Positions 37,701 through 43,700 of a DNA stretch of 64,000 bases are shown here, piece by piece. The notes beneath the pieces were generated by a model. It did not search any database. It was not told where the DNA came from and saw only the letters and a program-made list of their open reading frames with translations. Position numbers and translations under genes: made by a program. Within the stretch, counting starts at the first letter, position 1; each line of letters starts with the position of its first letter. The stretch comes from Stictocephala bisonia (lineage: Eukaryota; Arthropoda; Insecta; Hemiptera; Membracidae): positions 124,001 to 188,000 of the forward strand of contig JAQJVL010000689.1 in assembly GCA_035578905.1 (NCBI GenBank), written 5' to 3'.

Positions 37701-40700
37701 CATCTTCTTCGTGGTCTTCCTCTGGGCCTCCTTCCCTCCATTTCCCATTCCTCCATCTTCCTCGGCAACCTCTCTACACTCATCCTTTTTACGTGACCAT
37801 ACCACCTCAACCTTGCTTGTTCCACTCTTTCTCTTATACTCTCCTCCACTAAATCCTTCCTTATCTCACTATTCCTAATTCTATCTCTTCGAGTTCTTCC
37901 CTTTATTGCTCTCAAGAACCTCATTTCCCCTGCCTGTACTCTACTCCACTCCCTTTCTGACATCCGCCATGTCTCTGCCACATAAGTAATTATAGGCCTA
38001 TAGTAATTCTTGAACATCATTACCTTGGCCCTCCTTGGTACCTCTTTGTCCCATACTAGGTGTTTCACCGTCCGGAAGAATCCCGCTCCCATTCCTAATC
38101 TGGCATTTATTTCCTGTTCCATTCTTCCATCACTTGACACCATCGTTCCAAGGTATTTGAAATCATCTACCTTTTTTAGTATACTTCCATCTACCAATAT
38201 ATCTTCTTCCAAAACTGTGTCCCTTCCTACTACCATTACTTCACTTTTTTCCTTGCTTATCCTCAGCCCTCTCTCCCTCATCTTCCTACTCCACTTGTCC
38301 AGTTGTTCTTGTATCTCCTCCCTGTTTTCTCCCCACATCAGAATATCGTCAGCAAACATCATTATCTTCATCTCTTCATTTGTCTCCTCTTTAATTTCTC
38401 TCATCATTATCTCCATAACTACATTAAAAAGAATCGGAGACAGAACACTCCCCTGTTTCAGCCCTTTCTTTACCTTGAACCATTCTGTATTACCATCACA
38501 TGTCCTAACTCTGCACTCGTGCACCCTATACAATTCCTTAACCCATTTCATCATATTTTCTGTCACTCCTATTTTTTCCATACTCTCCCATATACTTTTT
38601 CTCTTAACAGAATCGTAGGCTTTCTCGACATCTATAAACACCAGTATTAACTTTTTATTGAACTCCCAGTGCTTTTCAACCATTTGTCTCACTGCAAAAA
38701 TCAAGTCGATCGTACTTCTTCCCTTCCTAAACCCATGTTGTTCCTCCCCTATCTGGTCCTCTATCACGTCCTTAATCCTGTTAAAAATTATTTTTTCAAA
38801 TATTTTGGCAACATGGCTTATTAATGTTACTCCTCTATAGTTCTTGCATAGTCTTCTACTTCCCTTCTTGTGTATTGTTATTATTTCACCTTTCCCCCAG
38901 TCGTCAGGCACTCTTCCTTCCCTCCATACGCATGTGAAGACTCTCTTCAACCAATGTACTCCCACTGCTCCCAAAGCCTTTACCATATCTGATGATACTT
39001 CATCTGGTCCTGGGGATTTCCCACTTTTCATCTCTTTCACCGCCTTTTCTATTTCCCTCCAACTTATCTCTTCCCCTCTCTCCCATTGCTCCTCATTTTC
39101 GTCTTCCTCTTCTTCCTCATATATAATTATATATTCTATTTGAAGAATTGGGATTTTTTATTTTAAATTAATATTATTTGCTCATGCGCATATTAAGATT
39201 TATTTGAAAAGAAGGAACCTCTAAAACAGGCATTGCCTTAGGAGGTCCTAGTATTTTCTTGAAATATGTAATTTATGAAAGGTTTTGTTCTAGTAGTATA
39301 AGTTTTATTTTGTTAACAGAGAATTAAGAAGAACCCTTTTTATGTTTGAATGTAATTATATGTATTTTATGTATATATTTCGAGAAAATAAATATATTCT
39401 TATTCTTATTCTTAATAAATTCCCTTCCTAATTTAAAATATTGTTTTTCATCCCATTTTACATTCAAGCATTTAATTATGTACAGTAATTAAATAAAATG
39501 GACAGTTTTTAGACAAAATCCGATTATTCAAATAGGATCTGGTTCCAATTGATTCGGATAGTTGGAGTTCTAAAGGTGTGCTAAAGGTTCTCAGTTCGAT
39601 CCAATCAGAGTGATAATACATTTTGAGAAGGATCAGCTGATAACCACTGGCCGTTAATTTGTCATTGGGCTATTAATTAATGACACTTTCTAAGGAGCCT
39701 TAGTTTGTAACAATGACTACATTCGCTTATCTACACTCATCACACTCATTCGAAATCCATATTCGCCCATTTCTTGACGATCAGCGTCTTATGAATAAAT
39801 AAAAATAAATAAATAAAATAAATTCTACTGTATTATTTATACTGTAATTAAAAATGTTTTTAAAGTCGGCACTGGTGGCGCAGTGCTGTAACCCAGCAAC
39901 TTGGGGACAAAGTGTTGAGGAGATTGTAGGCGATAGGTCCTATGCTCGGTCCTCTTATACCGACATGGCGTCTGGTAAATAATTGCCATCGTCATGGACA
40001 CTACTAAAGAATTTTGGAGTGACCATGTTGGATGGTAGTCAAGGTTCAGATTTTGAATAGGGAAGAGAACTGAGTATCAAGCCAGTCAGTTAGCTGAAAA
40101 TCAGACCAACACTGCGTGGTTTGGATTCCACGTGAAGCTGTAGGTCCCTTAGTTGCCCTGGCTATTGGGCTATTAATAAATAGCTCTTTCTGAGGAACAG
40201 ACAACCTTAGTTAGTAACAATGACTACATCAGTTCATCTACACTCAGCACACTCATTTGCCTCTCATATGCGCCCATATATTGACGATCGGCGTCTTATG
40301 ATGAATAATAATAATAATAATGAAATACTTTTAAAACTTTCTTAGCGATTAGACACTTACTTTTTAGAATAATTTTTGTTTTTCACATCAGAGGGAGAAT
40401 TCCAATAAAATGTTCTTGAGGAAATTATAAAATAATCTACATTTTACAAATCTTAAAAACCGGAAAATGGAAATAAAGGGGGTAAATGATCATAAGTCTC
40501 CAATAAATCAAAGACAGGAAATTGTATTTTTTTTTCTCTCTACAAAGAAGGGTACATTTGGAACATAAATGTTTTAGAATTATTTGAGCAATAACAATTC
40601 TGTATTTAAATATAACAAAACAATTGTTAAGAAACGTCAGGAGGGATAAAGAAATGTAAAAATATAATAATGACACAGAAAAACTTATTAATATTTTTGA

Positions 40701-43700
40701 TCTTAAAGACTCATTAATATTTCCTATTTATTTAAAAATGATAATATTTCTTGGTTATCTTTCATTGTCATGTGTTTGTTATTTAATTAAAATGTAAATT
40801 AATAATAACAAGAGTAATTTTAGAGTTTATCGAGAGGAAAACAGCTTGAAAATTTGTAATACTGAGGTTGAATTAATTGTGTTTTTTTCATCTGCCAACT
40901 TAGAAGGAATTGCAAAGTATCAATTAAAGTAGGAAATACTTTACTATAAAATATTATCTCTTCATCATGTATTTTATTAATTACACGGGGGTGTATAGCT
41001 GCGTGTGTGACCTTTGTTTTATACTTGGCTGTACTAACCATAATCCAAAACTAAGACTAACTCACAATGTAAAATATACAATACTGAATACAAGTGTTGG
41101 TGAGTGAAATGTAATTTTTATCTCGACTAAGAATATAATTTTATGGATCGTATTATTCTTTAAATCATGATCATTTAAACAAATGCACTTATTAACGAAT
41201 TAACCTGCCAGATTGTATTGTTTGGTATTTCTTTTAACTCAATTTAATTAATTAATAAGCTGATATTTGCTACCTTTGAAATCAACTCAGCAGTAGTATT
41301 TATGTCTATACAAATGCTTTGATTTAAGCCCACGTTCCTCATCTCACCTTAACCCTATATGGGTCATGGGCACGGCTATATGTCTCCATCAATACACTGT
41401 TTTGGTATCAGTTAATGTTAATTTATTCAACCTTTACTACCATGAATAATGTACCAATTCAGCAAATGTTCTTTGTGTTGTTAAACATACCAGGTATGCC
41501 GTTTGGAAGGTGGGGTTGTTTGTGAACCCATTCCCTTATGTGAGCCAAGTCCTCAGGCCTCATTTTGATCTGATCACTCATCCTCTGAAAAACAAATTTT
41601 CGATAAGTCTGAGTCTAATGTAACATTCATAAATTTTATTGATATAATAGGAGAGATATGGTATCAGCAAACTTACCTAAGAAGACAAGGTCCACTAATC
41701 TAAAGTAGAAGAAAACAAATATAGATAAAACACACAACACAAATTTTCAGTGCCTCTGACACTTTCCTTAGATAAGTAGACACTGACTTACATTCAACTG
41801 TTTCTGACCAAAATCATAATCAATTCATCAAACGAAAGAGTAACTCAAACATTTTGTTCGCACACAAGTTACAAGGACTCAATATGAGCACCATTTGTCA
41901 AACGACACACATAAAGTCGATAGCTCAGTTCTTCCCGAACTGTGATCAGAGTTTTTAAAGTGATTGTTTTATAAAATGAATTATCTGAGACAAAATTCAG
42001 TAGCTTAAGACATGTTGACTCTATTGTTATAGCATTGTTCACTTTGATAAAACAAATTAATGCTGTACAAGGATAAGAATTTCAAATATAATTTATTGCA
42101 TGTGAAAAATTGTAATTGCTTGAATAACGTTAGTTCAAATGTTAAAAATTAGTCTTGTTATTTATTCATTGTTCATTAGTTTAATACTAGTTATTTGGAG
42201 CTTCTTTAGTGGAGGAACTAAGGACTTGATCATCGATGCAACTACAGTGTATGTTCAACTGCCAGTTGATACCATCACAAAGAACAAATAGAGAGAGGTC
42301 GCATCCAGTAGTGCGCTGAAAAATTGAGTAGTTATTTCTCCAGTTTGCCATACAATGGCAGGGCCAGCATCTTATAATTCCCTTCCTCATTCCCCTAAAT
42401 CCTTAAGGATAAACATAGTAATTATTACTTATGATGTATAACAATGTGCATTAATTGTAATTTTTGTATAACTGCCACTGAGGTGTTCACCAGTGACCTC
42501 TGTTTCATTTTGTTTGTAATATCAAACACTATTTTTCCTTGTGCTTCTCCTTTGGTTCAAAAGTAAAATCAAGCCTTTCAATGGAATAGTCAGTTCTAAC
42601 TTTGCCCAAAAAGGCATCTTTCATATTTAATAAAACTGTTACAAGGAAAGTAAATATTAATTATACTTGTGAATGTTCATTAGTTTTGTGGATCCTTTTT
42701 CATATGAGTACATATAAAGGATCACTCATTTTAAAATCAATTGAAATAGCCAATTCAAAAGATTATTTTTACATTAAATATCAATCAATACAAATCAAAA
42801 GGAAGCGTTGCACTCCCACCTTGCCATCTAACTCATTTTATGACAATAAAATGTTAAGCGTTAAATATCAGAGTCAGTTGCTGTTCATCCATATAGGGAC
42901 TTCCTGAACATACTTTTGAAAAATTAAAATAATCTAGAAAGGAATGGTTGTTTCCTTTCACAACTAGATGGAATATTAGTTATGGACCATGTCTGCACAG
43001 AAAAGTGAATCTATTAAGTGTATGTATGCAATAGGCAACATACTTTACGAAATTGCAATCGGTCCTCATTTCGATTGATACACAACATTCCGTATCCACA
43101 AAACAAACTAACTATGATTGGACAGACAGATTGCGATCAAAGTGTTATATTTAGCACATAATGGAGGTTAAAGCGGTGGTGGGGAAACGTTTCCTGCTCC
43201 AACACTGTAAATCATGGGCCTTCAAGCTCCGGTTTGTGTTTAACTTCTGCAATAGAATTTAGCAACTGTGATGGGCTGTACAAGTTTGTTTTATTCTTAA
43301 CATTTATACTTATGGTGATATTGTTACTAATTTTTATTTAAATAATAAATATTTATTTAATTTAATTGTTTTAAGTTTAATTCATTAGTGTTGATCAAAC
43401 CAACCAATGATCACTGCTGTTAATGATGAAGTGGATGAAGTGGACAGAGTTTGTTATTGCTGCTGCCAGCAAGCGGACTACTGTCTACCTAGTTTCCATG
43501 ACAATTTTTAAATGGAATGACACAGTGAAAGAAGAGTGGTTCTATACCTAACTTCCACCTCTCAGTACATCTTCTTACATTGGTGCTTTCAATATGTTGC
43601 AATCTAAGCGGCCTAACTGTACCATGCAACCGCGCACCGTGACTTTATTTCTTTTTGCATTACCACAATGCCAACAGGCAGTTGTGAGGAACCACTAACA

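Noticed and set aside
38010..38618. Plus-strand 202-codon frame within the LINE
   Set aside because: It is the antisense of the reverse transcriptase frame; the minus-strand frame has all RT motifs.
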